64,000 nucleotides of DNA from Enterobacter sp. kpr-6 (GCF_900116015.1 NZ_FOYH01000007.1:62001-126000); one strand, 5' to 3'; shown: positions 24,419-33,460, numbered from the stretch's first letter. The notes: generated by a model not told the origin, from the letters alone. Numbers and translations are program-made.

Positions 24419-26191
24419 ATGACCATCACCACCGACACCACGCTATTACATGATCCGCGCCGTCAGGCCGCGCTGTTGTACTGGCAAGGGTTTTCCGTGC
24501 CGCAAATCGCAGAGATGCTAAAGACCAAACGTCCGACCGTTCAGAGCTGGAAACAGCGCGATGAGTGGGACGCAACCGCACCGCTTAACAGGGTTGAGAG
24601 CACGCTTGAGGCGCGGCTTATCCAGCTCTATGCAAAGCCGGATTTAACCGCGCATGATTTTAAAGTGGCGGATTTTCTGTCGCGCCAGATGGAGCGTCTC
24701 GCCCGTGTAAACCGCTACGGCCAGACCGGAAACGAGGCCGATTTAAATCCGAACGTGGCGAACCGGAATAAAGGTGAGCGACGGAAGCCGAAAAAGAATT
24801 ATTTCAGCGATGAGGCTGTCGAAAAGCTGGAGCAAATCTTCCTTGCCGAATCGTTCGAATATCAGCTCCAGTGGCACCGCGCAGGGCTGGCGCACCGCAT
24901 CCGGGACATTCTCAAATCCCGACAAATCGGCGCTACGTTTTATTTCTCCCGCGAGGCGCTTTTACATGCGCTGAAAACCGGCCATAACCAGATTTTTTTA
25001 TCAGCATCAAAAACTCAGGCTTATGTGTTCCGCGAATACATCATCCAGTTCGCGCGCCTTGTTGATGTTGAGCTTTCCGGCGACCCGATTGTGATCGGCA
25101 ACAACGGGGCAAAGCTGATTTTTCTCGGCACCAATTCAAACACCGCGCAGAGTCATAACGGTGACCTGTATGTCGATGAGATTTTCTGGATCCCGAACTT
25201 TCAGCGCCTGCGTAAAGTTGCCTCGGGCATGGCATCGCAGAAGCACCTGCGCACAACATATTTTTCGACGCCCTCCTCACTCGGTCATGGCGCTTATCCG
25301 TTCTGGTCTGGCGAGCTATTCAACAAGGGCCGCGCCAGCGCCAGCGAGCGCGTAGAGATCGATATCAGTCATAACGCACTGGCCGCCGGGGTTGTCTGCG
25401 CAGACGGTCAGTGGCGGCAAATTGTCACCATTGAGGACGCGCTCGCCGGTGGCTGCACCCTGTTTGACCTGGACACGCTGAAACGCGAAAACAGCGCAGA
25501 TGATTTCCGTAACCTTTTTATGTGCGAATTTGTCGATGATAAGGCGTCTGTATTCCCGTTTGAGGAGCTACAGCGCTGCATGGTTGACAGCATGGAGGAA
25601 TGGGAAGATTTCGCGCCGTTCGCTGACCGGCCCTTCGGCTACCGGCCAGTGTGGATCGGTTATGACCCCTCTCACCGTGGCGACAGCGCCGGGTGCGTGG
25701 TTATCGCGCCGCCACTCGTCAGCGGCGGCAAATTCCGCATCCTTGAGCGCCATCAGTGGAAAGGGATGGATTTTGCAGAGCAGGCCAATTCCATTCGCGC
25801 GCTTACCGAAAAATATAACGTCGAATACATCGCGATCGACGCCACCGGCATTGGTCAGGGGGTTTATCAGCTGGTTCGCTCGTTTTACCCGGCAGCGCGG
25901 GAGATCCGTTATACCCCGGAAGTTAAAACCGCAATGGTGCTTAAGGCAAAAGACACCATCACGCGCGGCTGTCTGGAGTACGACGTCAGCGCCACGGATA
26001 TCACACAGTCATTTATGTCTATCCGCAAAACCATGACCGGCAGCGGGCGCAGCTCCACGTATGAGGCCAGCCGAACCGAAGAAGCCAGCCACGCGGATCT
26101 AGCCTGGGCCACCATGCATGTACTGATTAACGAACCGCTCAGCGCCGGTAGCGGCCTGGCGTCGTCTTCCATTCTGGAGTTTATGAACTAA
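24419..26191 (+). CDS. P: Large terminase subunit gpP
   Basis: A 590-residue terminase ATPase (590 in P2). The N-terminus holds a helix-turn-helix-like segment (ALLYWQGFSVPQIAEMLKTKRPTVQSWKQRD). The ATPase region is around SRQIGATFYFSREAL and DLYVDEIFWI (Walker B), and the C-terminal nuclease domain follows (IGYDPSHRGDSAG, AIDATGIGQGV). It drives DNA packaging from cos. Its stop overlaps the Q start. Confidence 0.96.
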   Translation: MTITTDTTLLHDPRRQAALLYWQGFSVPQIAEMLKTKRPTVQSWKQRDEWDATAPLNRVESTLEARLIQLYAKPDLTAHDFKVADFLSRQMERLARVNRYGQTGNEADLNPNVANRNKGERRKPKKNYFSDEAVEKLEQIFLAESFEYQLQWHRAGLAHRIRDILKSRQIGATFYFSREALLHALKTGHNQIFLSASKTQAYVFREYIIQFARLVDVELSGDPIVIGNNGAKLIFLGTNSNTAQSHNGDLYVDEIFWIPNFQRLRKVASGMASQKHLRTTYFSTPSSLGHGAYPFWSGELFNKGRASASERVEIDISHNALAAGVVCADGQWRQIVTIEDALAGGCTLFDLDTLKRENSADDFRNLFMCEFVDDKASVFPFEELQRCMVDSMEEWEDFAPFADRPFGYRPVWIGYDPSHRGDSAGCVVIAPPLVSGGKFRILERHQWKGMDFAEQANSIRALTEKYNVEYIAIDATGIGQGVYQLVRSFYPAAREIRYTPEVKTAMVLKAKDTITRGCLEYDVSATDITQSFMSIRKTMTGSGRSSTYEASRTEEASHADLAWATMHVLINEPLSAGSGLASSSILEFMN

Positions 26192-27228
26192 TGTCAAAGC
26201 GAAAAAACCGCAGGCCGCAGCCAGTCAAAGCGGCAAACCACACGCCTAATGATGCGCCAAAAATGGAGGCATTCACCTTTGGCGAACCGTCGCCAGTGCT
26301 TGATCGCCGGGATATTCTGGATTATGTGGAATGCATCAGTAACGGCAAATGGTATGAGCCGCCGGTGAGCTTTACCGGGCTGGCGAAAAGCCTGCGTGCT
26401 GCCGTTCACCACAGCTCACCGATTTACGTTAAACGGAATATTCTGGCGTCCACGTTTATCCCGCACCCGCTTTTATCTCAGCAGGATTTCAGCCGGTTTG
26501 TGCTGGATTTTTTAGTGTTCGGGAATGCGTTTTTAGAAAAGCGCATGAGCGCCACTGGCCGTGTGATGCAACTGGAAACATCACCGGCAAAATACACCCG
26601 GCGCGGCGTGGAGCAGAGCGTTTACTGGTGGGTGCCGTCGTTTATTCAGCCGCATCAGTTCGACCCCGGATCGGTTTTTCACCTGCTTGAGCCGGACATT
26701 AACCAGGAGATTTACGGGATGCCGGAATATCTCAGTGCGCTCAATTCTGCCTGGCTGAATGAATCAGCAACGTTGTATCGCCGCAAGTATTACCAGAACG
26801 GCGCGCATGCGGGTTACATCATGTACGTGACCGACTCTGCGCAGAGCAGCACCGACGTGGAAGCGATGCGCGATGCAATGCGCAGCTCAAAGGGCATGGG
26901 TAATTTTAAAAACCTCTTTTTCTACGCGCCGAACGGCAAAGCCGACGGAATTAAAATTATTCCGCTCAGCGAAGTGGCGACGAAGGACGACTTCTTTAAC
27001 ATTAAAAAAGTCAGCGAAAGCGATTTGCTCAGCGCGCACCGCGTACCGCCTCAGTTGATGGGGATGCTCCCGAATAATAGCGGCGGTTTCGGGGATGTAG
27101 TGAAAGCGGCTCAGGTGTTTGTGCGTAACGAACTGACGCCATTACAGGAACGATTCAAAGAGATTAACCGATGGGCGGGCGAGGAAGTGATCCGCTTTCA
27201 GGATTACACACTTAACATCGAAGACTGA
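26191..27228 (+). CDS. Q: Portal protein gpQ
   Basis: A 345-residue portal (344 in P2). SFTGLAKSLRAAVHHSSPIYVKRN and HRVPPQLMGMLPNNSGGFGD are conserved. A dodecamer at the capsid vertex forms the DNA channel. A terminator follows within 10 bases. Confidence 0.96.
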   Translation: MSKRKNRRPQPVKAANHTPNDAPKMEAFTFGEPSPVLDRRDILDYVECISNGKWYEPPVSFTGLAKSLRAAVHHSSPIYVKRNILASTFIPHPLLSQQDFSRFVLDFLVFGNAFLEKRMSATGRVMQLETSPAKYTRRGVEQSVYWWVPSFIQPHQFDPGSVFHLLEPDINQEIYGMPEYLSALNSAWLNESATLYRRKYYQNGAHAGYIMYVTDSAQSSTDVEAMRDAMRSSKGMGNFKNLFFYAPNGKADGIKIIPLSEVATKDDFFNIKKVSESDLLSAHRVPPQLMGMLPNNSGGFGDVVKAAQVFVRNELTPLQERFKEINRWAGEEVIRFQDYTLNIED

Positions 27229-27237
27229 CGCCGCCGC

Positions 27238-27260
27238 GCCGCCTCCGGGCGGCTTTTTTT
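27238..27260 (+). terminator. Terminator of the P-Q operon
   Basis: GCCGCC/GGCGGC stem, TCCG loop, seven T residues, nine bases after the Q stop. Confidence 0.88.
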
Positions 27261-27377
27261 CACCTTTCCCCGGCCCCTTTTCGCATCTTCAACATGCAAA
27301 TCCCACCCGCAAATTTTTTCCCGAAAAAATCTCAAAAAATTTTCAAAAAAATAAATAAAAATCACGCTCAGCGCGCA

Positions 27378-27396
27378 GTGCTATCCCCGCCTCGCC
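27378..27396 (-). other. Probable cos site, 19-base cohesive end
   Basis: Read on the minus strand: GGCGAGGCGGGGATAGCAC. From memory this differs by a single base from the 19-base cohesive end of P2-type phages (GGCGAGGCGGGGAAAGCAC). It lies beyond the Q terminator, the expected place. The rest of 27261-27535 holds A/T-rich runs and no gene that can be supported. Confidence 0.8.
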
Positions 27397-27535
27397 TGCC
27401 CGCTTTATGTGTCGGTTTTAATGCAGGTGCATTTGCCACGCAAAAGCCCGCCAGTGCTGACGGGCCTCAGTGCAAACGATCCTCAAACGATCATTCAAAT
27501 TCATGCAGCTAATGCACGCATGGCATCTGTGAGGA

Positions 27536-27805
27536 TTAAAACAGGGATAAATTAGGGTCGCTTTCATCCTCAAAATCCATAAATGAGGACTCAACCTTTC
27601 TGGAAATTAGTATGTAATCCATCCCTTCGGCAAGCGACACCGGACGCTCGATGTCAAAAATAAAGGCATCATCGTAAACCCTTCCCAGCCAGTAGCCGCC
27701 GCCGTATTCCTTAAGCCTCTGAAAAAAAACGCGGGTGCCGGGTATAAAATACTCATGCATCTGTCCGCGATAAACCACTTCAAAGCCCGTGTCGCTTCCG
27801 CTCAT
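27536..27805 (-). CDS. Uncharacterised protein of the SOS-controlled operon, 89 aa
   Basis: No family recognised. The protein is acidic and aromatic-rich (VVYRGQMHEYFIPGTRVFFQRLKEYGGGYWLGRV) with a likely beta-barrel fold and an acidic tail (DFEDESDPNLSLF). It is the last gene of a three-gene unit behind two LexA boxes, the place where phage 186 keeps its tum antirepressor locus, so a role in prophage induction is possible but unproven. Confidence 0.6.
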   Translation of the reverse strand: MSGSDTGFEVVYRGQMHEYFIPGTRVFFQRLKEYGGGYWLGRVYDDAFIFDIERPVSLAEGMDYILISRKVESSFMDFEDESDPNLSLF

Positions 27806-27881
27806 ATCCTACCGCCTCGCTCTGCTCGTTGCTCAACCCTGCCAGCGATAAAAACCAGTTTTATCGCTGGCAGCGTTTAAC

Positions 27882-28115
27882 CTATTGCAGCCAGCTATCG
27901 TCTTCCCACACGTGCTGCAAAATTTCCATTACCTGTTTTTTCTGTTCGTCCAGCTTAAGGCCGCTCAGTTCTACGCCGTTCGCGCTACCTTTGCGGATGC
28001 GGATTGCCGTCTTCGGATAAAGGGGCTGCAAATTCCGGTAAAGCTCGGATTCAAGGGCATCCAGTGTCGCCTGGCTTATCTTCTGCTCTTTATCGATCAT
28101 TATTTCAATTCGCAT
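27882..28115 (-). CDS. DinI-like protein
   Basis: A 77-residue member of the DinI family: MRIEIMIDKEQKISQATLDALESELYRNL, then YPKTAIRIRKGSANGVELSG and the C-terminal EILQHVWEDDSWL. DinI binds RecA filaments and modulates SOS; phage-borne copies are usually LexA controlled and tied to prophage induction. It lies 9 bases after the 62-residue gene. Confidence 0.85.
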   Translation of the reverse strand: MRIEIMIDKEQKISQATLDALESELYRNLQPLYPKTAIRIRKGSANGVELSGLKLDEQKKQVMEILQHVWEDDSWLQ

Positions 28116-28124
28116 ACAGCCTCA

Positions 28125-28313
28125 CTAACAGGAAACGTCCATTGATCGGGTGTACTCATGGCTTCGTATTTTTGCCATTAACTCGTCGGTCAGCTCAGAA
28201 ACCCACTGGATAGCCAGCCGCTTTTCTTCTTCGCTGCACTCGCTCGCCGCAACAAGTTTGATAAAAAAATCAATGCGCTGGAGCTTCATCGACTCCTGAA
28301 AATAGTCTTCCAT
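28125..28313 (-). CDS. Uncharacterised first gene of the SOS operon, 62 aa
   Basis: A small helical, acidic protein (QRIDFFIKLVAASECSEEEKRLAIQWVSELTDELMAKI). No family recognised. It begins 22 bases downstream of a pair of LexA boxes and has a good ribosome site (GGAGG-like, AGGGAGGAAAA). It should be among the first prophage genes expressed after DNA damage. Confidence 0.62.
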   Translation of the reverse strand: MEDYFQESMKLQRIDFFIKLVAASECSEEEKRLAIQWVSELTDELMAKIRSHEYTRSMDVSC

Positions 28314-28334
28314 TTTTCCTCCCTCTCAAAACAA

Positions 28335-28365
28335 CTGTATGCATATACACTGTATGCATTTACAG
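28335..28365 (-). promoter_or_regulatory. Two abutting LexA (SOS) boxes
   Basis: CTGTATGCATTTACAG (28350-28365) is a full CTG-N10-CAG LexA box. CTGTATGCATATACAC (28335-28350) is a near-perfect second box sharing one base with it. They sit directly upstream of the leftward operon of the 62-aa, DinI-like and 89-aa genes. Phage 186 controls tum in this way. Confidence 0.88.
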
Positions 28366-28446
28366 TATAGAAGGAATTTAATGTTGTAAAACATTTTTTG
28401 AAAAGTAATCAGATATTTCCGCAAAAATAGGTAATTAGAACAATGA

Positions 28447-30663
28447 TTAACCAGCCTGTTTTGCTGTTTCTTCGAGTTTACGCACCCTTTTCATGAGGCC
28501 TGTTGCCCTGGCGGAAGCAGGGAGTACAGCCGCATAAATGTCACCGCTTGCTGATGCTCTGCGCCAGTGTCCGCCAATAAATAGCCTTGCCCCTGATATA
28601 AGCGACAGCGCTTCGCCCTGGCTAAGCGTGTTACCAGTTAAAACACTTATTTCATCAATCACTCTGGCTATGGCCGCCGCGTTTTTCTCTGTAACGTGGT
28701 CGAATTTTTGCCCTGTCACCTGCTTTTTCTTTCGCAGACGCTCCGTTAGCTGTCTGCGCTCGCGTCTGTTTAATGGCCGGTTGAGATCGACGCCGGGATC
28801 CAGCACCGGATCCCCCGTACAGTTATTGACAGAACTCCGAGAGGGCGCAGAAGCGCCCTTAACGTCAACGGCCAGGTCAACAGCGCGCTTGGGTACAATC
28901 TTCCACTGCACCACGCGGGTCACGATCGGGGAACCGTCGCCAACTTCGGTGTCATATACGCCACGCACGCGCACGCACTCTTCGCCGTAATCATTAACCG
29001 TCTCGCTGGCTTCGTACCATGTGCGCACCTGTAGATCGTCACGACGAACGAACGGGCCGCCCTGGGCGTTAACGTATCCGGCCCAGTCCCCCGCATCAGC
29101 GGCATCGTGAACCAGCGCAAATTCTACGCTCAGCCCGCGCGCCGTCTCTGCATCAGCCATGCGTCGCAATTCACGGTAAACCGTCACCGGCGCACCGCCT
29201 ACAAACTGAAACTGCCGGATGTGCCAGCGGGCCGCCCACGCAGAAACGGCGGGTGCTGTCTCTTTGAGGCTTTCGCCGCTTTCGTCGTCGGTTTCATCGT
29301 CCAGGGCGTAGCCGTCGATGTTCTTTGAAATGTATTTAGCCACGTACCCGGTAGCGCTGCCCTTATCGGGATCGATAGCCTCAGCGTGAAAACGCGCTTT
29401 GCGGGCCTTCTCGCTTCTCAGTTCCTGACCATCTTCCTTGCGGGCATATTTGCCAATGATGGCGCGGACGTGCTCAACATCTTCCGGCAGCATAAACATC
29501 AGCATGTGCCAGTGCGGGGTACCATCGTGATGAGGTTCGGCGACGCGGATCCCGAAAACTCGGATCTCGTCGCGGTGCAGCTTGGCGCGAATCTTCGCCC
29601 AAAGGCTGGTTAAATAGCGTTGTGTATCGGCAGGGCTGGAGCCATCCCACTTCGTGTTGCGGTAGCCACCACGCGTGGTGGCGTGGAATTTTGACGGCGC
29701 AGTCAGAGTGTAGAACTCCCCGACGTAGCCCAGTTCATTACAGATGTTTTCAAATCCCCGGATGCGGGTCATCAGTTCACAACGCCGGATTGCCGGATTT
29801 GCAACGCTGCCGTCATATTTGTCGATCAGGCTGATGCGGTTGCCTTCTTCGTCCTCAAGTTCCATCCCCTTGAGAAATTCACGGGTGCGCCGTTTCTGCT
29901 CGCGCCATTCAGCCACACAGCTTTTGCTGGCGTAGGCTTTTTTCTTTTTGCTGACGTTGCCGAGAGCAATTTGCAGATGCTCGCGCCACTCAGCCGCCAC
30001 GCGACGAAGGCGACCAGTCCACCACTTTTCTGTAGTCATGCGCAGAACCGCCGGGCCTACGTCCTCAGCGGTGACAAACTTCGTGGTAATGCGCTCCCAC
30101 AACGGGGGAGCGTTACGGAAATGATGGGTAATACGTGCGGCACACATGTAAGACGCATGCAGCGTTTTAAGATCGCTCCCTTCCTCAGCTTCAATCGTTC
30201 CCAGTTCCGAGATGATGAAGTTGGAAATGTCGCCAGCCAGCAGATCAATATCGGCTTTGGACATATCCGGCAGACGATTAAAACGGGCCGTCATGTTAAC
30301 CAGGCGGGACGCCATGAAACGGATATCGGCAGCGTCAAAACGCCCGCCAAACGTAGCGGCGGAAGTGTCAGCGCCAATCCCCGTGATGGCATAACTCTTT
30401 TTAACCAGCTCAAGACGCGGCAATGCCCTCCGGGTAAAATTCACGAGGAAGGCATTGGCTCGCTGAACATCGTGATGCCGCTCCAGCTCATCAGCCCGGC
30501 GGCGCACGTCGTAACGCACACAGTCTGGCTGCTTTTCCAGCTCATTACGGGCATGCAGCAGCGCCGCAATCAGTTGATCGCGGCGGTGCTGTTGTTCGTG
30601 TGTGAGGTACGGGCTTGCGATAGCTTCGCGGGGCGCGTTCCATGCATAGGCTAAGCTGCTCAC
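28447..30663 (-). CDS. A: Replication initiation endonuclease gpA (prophage 2)
   Basis: A 738-residue rolling-circle initiator (761 in P2). The N-terminal AYAWNAPREA is the P2 gpA start motif. The HUH metal motif is HHDGTPHWHMLMFM, and the two active-site tyrosines lie in TGYVAKYISKNIDGYA (Y-x3-Y). It nicks the phage origin, normally inside the A gene, and acts in cis. It overlaps the methylase by four bases. Confidence 0.95.
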   Translation of the reverse strand: MSSLAYAWNAPREAIASPYLTHEQQHRRDQLIAALLHARNELEKQPDCVRYDVRRRADELERHHDVQRANAFLVNFTRRALPRLELVKKSYAITGIGADTSAATFGGRFDAADIRFMASRLVNMTARFNRLPDMSKADIDLLAGDISNFIISELGTIEAEEGSDLKTLHASYMCAARITHHFRNAPPLWERITTKFVTAEDVGPAVLRMTTEKWWTGRLRRVAAEWREHLQIALGNVSKKKKAYASKSCVAEWREQKRRTREFLKGMELEDEEGNRISLIDKYDGSVANPAIRRCELMTRIRGFENICNELGYVGEFYTLTAPSKFHATTRGGYRNTKWDGSSPADTQRYLTSLWAKIRAKLHRDEIRVFGIRVAEPHHDGTPHWHMLMFMLPEDVEHVRAIIGKYARKEDGQELRSEKARKARFHAEAIDPDKGSATGYVAKYISKNIDGYALDDETDDESGESLKETAPAVSAWAARWHIRQFQFVGGAPVTVYRELRRMADAETARGLSVEFALVHDAADAGDWAGYVNAQGGPFVRRDDLQVRTWYEASETVNDYGEECVRVRGVYDTEVGDGSPIVTRVVQWKIVPKRAVDLAVDVKGASAPSRSSVNNCTGDPVLDPGVDLNRPLNRRERRQLTERLRKKKQVTGQKFDHVTEKNAAAIARVIDEISVLTGNTLSQGEALSLISGARLFIGGHWRRASASGDIYAAVLPASARATGLMKRVRKLEETAKQAG

Positions 30664-31514
30664 GGTTGCGCCATATGGAAAAATGAAAAATCAGCCGCAG
30701 CCGCATAATCCACGCCAAAAAAAACACGGTCTTTTGATACCGCAATAATTTCCTGCGCTGACTTCGATTCACCGGCGGCCACGCCCATGCTGCGCTTTGC
30801 CGTGATGCGATGTTGCTTAAAAGTGCGATAGAGCGAGCGGATCAGGGACGTATCGCTATTGGACACGACTACCGGGTGACCTTCTGATGACCGACGCTCA
30901 AGAATTGATGCCAGATGATACTGATCATCCTTAGTAAACCCGGCGGTGTGATAGTCGGCAAATGTCCCGTCATAAGGTGGATCACAATAAACCACATCGC
31001 CGGACACTAGCTGCGCCAGCGTTTCTTCATAACCTGCACAAATAAAAGTGGCGCGCTGCGCTTTTTCTGCAAACGCCCATATTTCAGCCTCAGGATAATA
31101 AGGTTTTTTATAATTCCCATACGGCACGTTAAAACCGCCGCTTTTGTTATATCGACACAACCCTCTGTAACAATGACGATTCAGATAGAGAAACGCTGCG
31201 GCTCGCCAAACCTTACCGCTCGATTTGCCGTAATTAAAATGTTGACGTATACGCTTAAAATCATCTTTGCTGTTTTGTTTAAATAGGCCAGCAATAATCA
31301 TAATGAAAAATTCAGGATCATCTTTAATCTGCTGGTACATATTGATTAGGTCTGGATTAATATCCGCGACAAGATAATGAGGATAGTCTGTTGCCATCAT
31401 GACAGCACAGGAACCCGCGAAAGGTTCAACCAGTCGCGGGCCTTTTGGTAAGTGCTTAATCAGTTCCGGCATGACGGCGGTTTTATTTCCCGCCCATTTC
31501 ACAACAGTGCTCAC
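30660..31514 (-). CDS. Dam-type DNA N6-adenine methyltransferase (prophage 2)
   Basis: A 284-residue D12-class methyltransferase with the SAM motif PFAGSCAV and catalytic DPPY (VVYCDPPYDGTF). A GTG start at 31514 (STVVKWAGNKTAVM) is chosen: it has a GGGGGTG ribosome site and overlaps the preceding stop as GTGA. A longer in-frame extension to 31637 would run through the zinc-finger gene and has no family match. The C-terminus carries an extra segment (VFFGVDYAAAADFSFFHMAQP) not in the prophage 1 enzyme. Confidence 0.9.
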   Translation of the reverse strand: MSTVVKWAGNKTAVMPELIKHLPKGPRLVEPFAGSCAVMMATDYPHYLVADINPDLINMYQQIKDDPEFFIMIIAGLFKQNSKDDFKRIRQHFNYGKSSGKVWRAAAFLYLNRHCYRGLCRYNKSGGFNVPYGNYKKPYYPEAEIWAFAEKAQRATFICAGYEETLAQLVSGDVVYCDPPYDGTFADYHTAGFTKDDQYHLASILERRSSEGHPVVVSNSDTSLIRSLYRTFKQHRITAKRSMGVAAGESKSAQEIIAVSKDRVFFGVDYAAAADFSFFHMAQP

Positions 31515-31738
31515 ACCGCACCCCCGTTGTAATGCCTGCCTTTCAGCTCTGCGACTTCCTGACAGGTGACGCAGCACTGCACGCCCTGAAGGGCACGGCG
31601 GCGGGCTGGCGGGATTGGTGCATCGCAGACAGCGCAAAGCACACGGGACACGCCCGGCTTTTTGGCTCGGGCGGCGTTGATGTGGCGCTCGCGCTCGTCG
31701 TGCTCGCGCTGTTGAGCCAGATCGATAGAGTCAGCCAT
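31511..31738 (-). CDS. TraR/DksA-type zinc-finger protein
   Basis: A 75-residue protein with CAVCDAPIPPARRRALQGVQCCVTCQ, the four-cysteine C-x2-C...C-x2-C finger of the TraR family. TraR-like proteins bind RNA polymerase in the secondary channel and alter promoter choice without ppGpp. P2 carries a similar gene (orf82). It overlaps its neighbours at both ends. No counterpart lies in the visible part of prophage 1. Confidence 0.88.
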   Translation of the reverse strand: MADSIDLAQQREHDERERHINAARAKKPGVSRVLCAVCDAPIPPARRRALQGVQCCVTCQEVAELKGRHYNGGAV

Positions 31739-31977
31739 TAGTGGATCTCCTGCGCTTCGTTAACGATGATGACCGCTTCCACGCGCAGCAGCTCTGCGGC
31801 CTCAGTACCGTTTAAACCGCCCTGAGTAATAAACACGGCCAGCTTTTCAAGACGCGCGGCCATCACATCAGCACGCCCCCGGCGTTCTTCCATACGCGCC
31901 GCAGTAAGCAAACTGTTTAACCCGGCATCATCAGCGCCGACTTGGGTCTTACGTTTTTCAATATTTCGCAACTTCAT
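31738..31977 (-). CDS. DUF2732-like small phage protein (prophage 2)
   Basis: A 79-residue helical protein with LNSLLTAARMEERRGRADVMAARLEKLAVFI, alike in layout to the 1333-1566 gene of prophage 1 (LLMLNQATQEGK...ARLDKLATHA). Function unknown. Its stop overlaps the zinc-finger start. Confidence 0.72.
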   Translation of the reverse strand: MKLRNIEKRKTQVGADDAGLNSLLTAARMEERRGRADVMAARLEKLAVFITQGGLNGTEAAELLRVEAVIIVNEAQEIH

Positions 31978-32046
31978 TTTTATTACTCCAGATTCAGGAC
32001 AAAAGAATGCCCGGCGGGTTTACGCCATTAATTACGTTTGGGTTAT

Positions 32047-32412
32047 TTACTCAGGTATTACGCTTTCATGAATCGAGAAACGACGGGGTAATATTTCCCC
32101 CCAGCGCGCTATCTCATTCATAGCTTTAATCAACATTACACGGCGAGGCTGATCAAAGTATTCAAATGGCTTTCCAACCTCATCACTTTTAAAAGCGCCT
32201 GGTTGCTCACGGTTTGCCAGCGTCATGACAACAAATTTAAAGTCATCACTTAGCTTATTGAAATTACGCAGCGCGCCGTTTTGCGTGGCTTTTAATTTCT
32301 GATGAAACCGTGCGAAACATTCCTCACCAGACATTTTCGCGGGCTGGTTGCAACCAGCATTATTAAATGGCACTGCACCGGCATTAATTGGCGCAGACAT
32401 GTTATTAATCAT
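32047..32412 (-). CDS. Uncharacterised early phage protein, 121 aa
   Basis: No confident family. FARFHQKLKATQNGALRNFNKLSDDFKFVVMTLANREQPG and RRVMLIKAMNEIARWGEILPRRFS are its notable segments, helical and basic. It overlaps the Fil gene start-wise and occupies the same slot as the 140-aa gene of prophage 1. By position it could match a phage 186 early gene between fil and the replication genes. Confidence 0.6.
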   Translation of the reverse strand: MINNMSAPINAGAVPFNNAGCNQPAKMSGEECFARFHQKLKATQNGALRNFNKLSDDFKFVVMTLANREQPGAFKSDEVGKPFEYFDQPRRVMLIKAMNEIARWGEILPRRFSIHESVIPE

Positions 32413-32612
32413 ATCGACCTCAAAAAAGTTTTTACCCGGCTAACAAAAGACGTGGCGCGCACAGCGTGCAGTTCATTTAATAATGCCGACTGATCGCGGC
32501 TTGGATGCCAGCGCTTGCCGTTTTCACCTGCAATCCACCCGTGGCCGTAATGCATGGACGGGCTTTGACGTACCAGCAATGAAGCAAATGACGGGCCGTT
32601 ATTCATGCTCAT
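32409..32612 (-). CDS. Fil-like filamentation protein (prophage 2)
   Basis: A 67-residue protein with the core RQSPSMHYGHGWIAGENGKRWHPS, typical of the Fil family of phage 186-like viruses. It lies directly after CII. In 186 Fil inhibits cell division. Confidence 0.75.
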   Translation of the reverse strand: MSMNNGPSFASLLVRQSPSMHYGHGWIAGENGKRWHPSRDQSALLNELHAVRATSFVSRVKTFLRSI

Positions 32613-32613
32613 C

Positions 32614-33123
32614 TCACATCACTCCGAATGACGCGCCAATGCCACTAACAGAATCGACCACGCTTGCCATTGCCGGATTACCCTGGACGCGAGCCTGCAT
32701 TGCAATCGCTGTTAAAGTCAGCATGCGGATACCAGAATTAACGCACTCAATCATTCCGCGCTTGCGGGCTGGCGTCAGGCGTTCCGCTGATATTGCACCG
32801 GTAGCCAGTTCACCAAGCTCACCCATTGCACGCATGATATAGGTCTGCATTTTCTCGGGTGCCAGCTCGTTAACCGGTACGCACGGCAGGCAATGAATTT
32901 GTGCCAGAAAACCATCAACCAGGGTTGAGTCTTCCGTCAGATCGGTCAACACCCAAATTTCACGCGGCGTTAACTGGTGCGGCTGTTCCGGGTTGAGCTT
33001 GTTATAAAGCGTGTGGGGTTTAATCCCTGCTTTTTCTGCCAGTTCTCTAACGCTGTGAGTAGCTGCAAACTTACGGCAAGCCTCATCAAAGTGAGCATGT
33101 GAGGAAACGCGAAAATCTAACAT
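32614..33123 (-). CDS. CII-like regulatory protein (prophage 2)
   Basis: A 169-residue Phage_CP76 family protein, the exact length of 186 CII. The N-terminal helix-turn-helix is around FAATHSVRELAEKAGIKPHTLYNKLNPEQPHQLTPRE. It activates repressor establishment. It is clearly homologous to the prophage 1 protein at 2682-3185. Confidence 0.88.
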   Translation of the reverse strand: MLDFRVSSHAHFDEACRKFAATHSVRELAEKAGIKPHTLYNKLNPEQPHQLTPREIWVLTDLTEDSTLVDGFLAQIHCLPCVPVNELAPEKMQTYIMRAMGELGELATGAISAERLTPARKRGMIECVNSGIRMLTLTAIAMQARVQGNPAMASVVDSVSGIGASFGVM

Positions 33124-33157
33124 GTTGTAAGTCCTTTTTTATCCCAAAATGGAACTA

Positions 33158-33394
33158 TCAAGCCTGCATTGAGATTTCACAGCCCTGAGCAGCTTCCATT
33201 GTTAAGGCGAACATGTTCACCTCAACCAGGCTGTTTGAACCGTCTTTTTTACGAATAGGGAGACGCCCATCGCTGATCATTTTGCGTACATAACTGAGCT
33301 TGTAGCCAGTACGACGGCAGAACTCATCCAGAGTTATGAAGGGTTCAGGCACCACAACGTTAATACTTGGGCGCATTGAAAAATTGCTTTTCAT
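33158..33394 (-). CDS. Cox/Apl-like excisionase-repressor (prophage 2)
   Basis: A 78-residue protein with VPEPFITLDEFCRRTGYKLSYVRKMISDGRLPI, a winged-helix of the Cox/Apl family. It faces the CI gene across a 100-bp switch region. An excision factor and lytic repressor by family. Confidence 0.84.
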   Translation of the reverse strand: MKSNFSMRPSINVVVPEPFITLDEFCRRTGYKLSYVRKMISDGRLPIRKKDGSNSLVEVNMFALTMEAAQGCEISMQA

Positions 33395-33430
33395 GATGCA
33401 CTATTCCTCAGTTTGTGTTTAAAACTTCAC

Positions 33431-33460
33431 TATTCGGATGTATTCGCACTTATTCCGAAC
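33431..33460. promoter_or_regulatory. Candidate CI operator, prophage 2: three 10-bp repeats
   Basis: TATTCGGATG, TATTCGCACT and TATTCCGAAC follow each other with an exact 10-bp period. The first and last also form a TTCGG...CCGAA inverted pair. The array sits in the cox-cI gap and is unlike the GGATA/TATCC sites of prophage 1. Assignment to CI is by position. Confidence 0.55.

Noticed and set aside
27294-27512. A 72-codon open frame on the plus strand
   Set aside because: It spans the cos site and A/T-rich runs, has no ribosome site and no coding character.
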